Below are positions 62,524-64,000 of a DNA stretch of 64,000 nt, in pieces. Made by a program: the position numbers and the translations under genes. A model generated the notes under the pieces. It saw nothing but the letters and a program-made list of their open reading frames with translations. It did not search any database and had not been told where the DNA came from. Origin of the DNA: Brucella cytisi (GTDB taxonomy: Bacteria; Pseudomonadota; Alphaproteobacteria; Rhizobiales; Rhizobiaceae); NCBI GenBank assembly GCA_012103075.1, contig JAAVLQ010000002.1, positions 637,001-701,000 on the forward strand, given 5' to 3'. Numbering within the stretch: the stretch's first letter is position 1; each line of letters opens with the position of its first letter.

Positions 62524-63966
62524 TCAACCGCTGATCAGCTTTACTTCCATGAAGTCTTCCAGCCCCATTTGCCACCTTCGCGACCGTTGCCCGATTGCTT
62601 ATAGCCACCAAATGGGCTGCCGTGCGCGTGATGTGCCGTTGATCTGCACCATACCAGCGCGCAATTTGCGAGCCACGCGTTTTGCGCGTTCTGGACTACC
62701 GGTCTGGATATAGGCTGCAAGCCCGTATGGAGTGTCGTTGGCGATGGCGACGGCTTCTTCTTCGGTATCGAACGGGATCATTGCAAGCACCGGTCCGAAG
62801 ATTTCTTCGCGAGCAATCGTCATGTCATTGTTTACATCGGCAAAGACGGTTGGCTTGACGAAATCACCTTCGGTGAACCCGTCGGGACGTCCCGTACCGC
62901 CCGCAACAAGCCGTGCACCTTCATCAATGCCCTTCTGGATCAGGTGTTGAACTTTCTCGAACTGGATTGAGGAGGAAAGCGGGCCGATGTGATCGCCTTC
63001 CTTTGTCGGGTCGCCGACCTTCGTGCCTTCGGTTACCTTCTTCGCGATCTCCACGGCCTTGTCGTAGACGGAGCGCTCCACCAGCATGCGCGTCGGCGCA
63101 TTACAGGACTGTCCGGTATTCTCGAAGCAATGCGCAAGGCTGCGTGCCATGGTCTTTTCAAGATCGGCGTCGGCGAAGACGATGTTCGGCGATTTGCCAC
63201 CAAGCTCCAGCGAAACACGCTTTACCGTTGCTGCTGCTGCTTGCGAAACTGCTGTTCCGGCGCGGGTCGAGCCGGTGAAGGACATCATGTCGACATCTGT
63301 ATGTTGCGACAAGGCTTCGCCAACAACGGTGCCTTCACCATTGACGAGATTGAAAACGCCTTTCGGGAAACCTGCCTGATCCACAAATTCGGCAAAGAGC
63401 ATGGCCGACATCGGCGCAATCTCGGACGGCTTCAAGACTACCGTGCAGCCAACCGCAAGTGCTGGAATAACTTTCAGCGCGATCTGGTTCATCGGCCAGT
63501 TCCACGGCGTAATGAGGCCGCAAACACCGATTGGTTCGCGCACGACCGTCTGGTTCGGGTATTTCGGAGAAAGGATCTCTTCGAACTCGAAGTTTTCGAA
63601 GGCCGCAATGAAAGCCTTGGTATGAGAGAGGCCTGCCGCTGCCTGCGATTCCCGCGCAAGCGTAATCGGCGCACCCATTTCGAGTGAAATTGCCTTGGCC
63701 ATTTCCTCCAGTCGGGTTTCGTAAATTTCCACTAACCGTCGGATATAACCGATGCGTTTTTCTGCCGGGGTTTCGCTCCGGGACGGAAAAGCCTTGCGTG
63801 CGGCTGCGACCGCCGTGTCGATGTCTTTTGCGGAACCGGCAGAGATGACGGCATAAGGCTTTTCGTTGGCGGGGTTGATGACCTCAATGATCTTGGCTTC
63901 TATCGGAGCGCGCCACGCTCCATCAATATAGAAGTCTGTTTTCTGGTCGAGGTTTTTCTGAAGCAT
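62524..63966 (-). CDS. NAD(P)-dependent aldehyde dehydrogenase (two frameshifts)
   Basis: Oxidises an aldehyde to its acid; about 480 residues. Catalytic motifs are intact: the Glu region SLELGGKSPNIVF, the nucleophilic Cys in FENTGQSCNAPTRM, and the NAD(P)-binding TPWNWP plus FTGSTRAG. Frame breaks near 62625 and 62562 hide the true C-terminus, which continues HGSPFGGYKQSGNGREGG and then GLEDFMEVKLISG with a stop at 62524-62526. ATG 63966 follows GGAGGA. Substrate class unclear; convergent with the peptide importer. Confidence 0.88.
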
Positions 63967-64000
63967 TGTGCCGTCCTCCGTCGCGCTGAATGTTCGAGTT

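Overview
The window looks like chromosomal DNA of an alphaproteobacterium of the Brucella/Ochrobactrum group. Three proteins read almost like their remembered Brucella counterparts: the type II lumazine synthase RibH2, the Cu/Zn superoxide dismutase SodC and the 23S rRNA methyltransferase RlmE. A ~103-bp palindromic intergenic element resembles the Brucella Bru-RS family, and an Irr-box-like site precedes a siderophore receptor gene. I see no rRNA, tRNA, insertion sequence, phage or CRISPR. The assignment rests on recognition from memory; no database search was possible.

The sequence quality matters to any reader. By my count roughly seventy one- or two-base indels interrupt otherwise well-conserved genes, many of them in homopolymer runs. 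I treat the affected genes as intact genes carrying probable sequencing errors, and give coordinates for the whole reconstructed gene.

Layout. 1-2.6 kb: end of an HTH protein, then an oxidative-stress unit (oxyR divergent from ahpC, then ahpD). 2.6-3.9 kb: MHS-type MFS transporter. 4.1-6.9 kb: copper/oxidative-stress cassette (Met/His-rich exported protein, Tat-exported multicopper oxidase, sodC). 6.9-12.4 kb: FAD amine oxidoreductase divergent from an iron(III) ABC importer. 12.5-14.9 kb: MHYT-GGDEF-EAL protein. 15.3-17.7 kb: small membrane protein, Blh-type phosphatase, fdhD, and ribH2 under an FMN riboswitch. 18.3-22.8 kb: sugar ABC importer. 22.9-24.7 kb: 33-codon membrane ORF and a DHA2 drug-efflux transporter. 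24.7-27.1 kb: rlmE and a Ppx/GppA phosphatase. 27.2-29.6 kb: polar amino acid (probably cystine) ABC importer.

29.9-41.3 kb is a peptide-catabolism locus: a fused 5-oxoprolinase divergent from a MarR-like regulator, followed by a dipeptide-type ABC importer with a two-headed ATPase and an M14 metallocarboxypeptidase. 41.3-48.2 kb is a siderophore operon (TonB-dependent receptor, esterase, periplasmic binding protein, two permeases, ATPase). It is divergent from an unusual HTH-TrpD2-like fusion gene, with an Irr-type box between them. 50-54.8 kb is a methionine-type locus (aminotransferase, metQ-metN-metI, 2OG-Fe(II) oxygenase). 55.3-62.5 kb is an amidohydrolase plus a complete oligopeptide ABC importer, convergent with an aldehyde dehydrogenase at the right edge.

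The dominant theme is nutrient import (seven ABC systems) plus metal and peroxide defence. The most interesting signals are the four-tetramer OxyR-type operator with non-standard half-sites, the single-cysteine OxyR-like protein, the HTH-TrpD2 fusion sharing a promoter region with the siderophore locus, the oxoprolinase/peptidase/transporter locus, and the tiny membrane ORF with a near-perfect ribosome-binding site.
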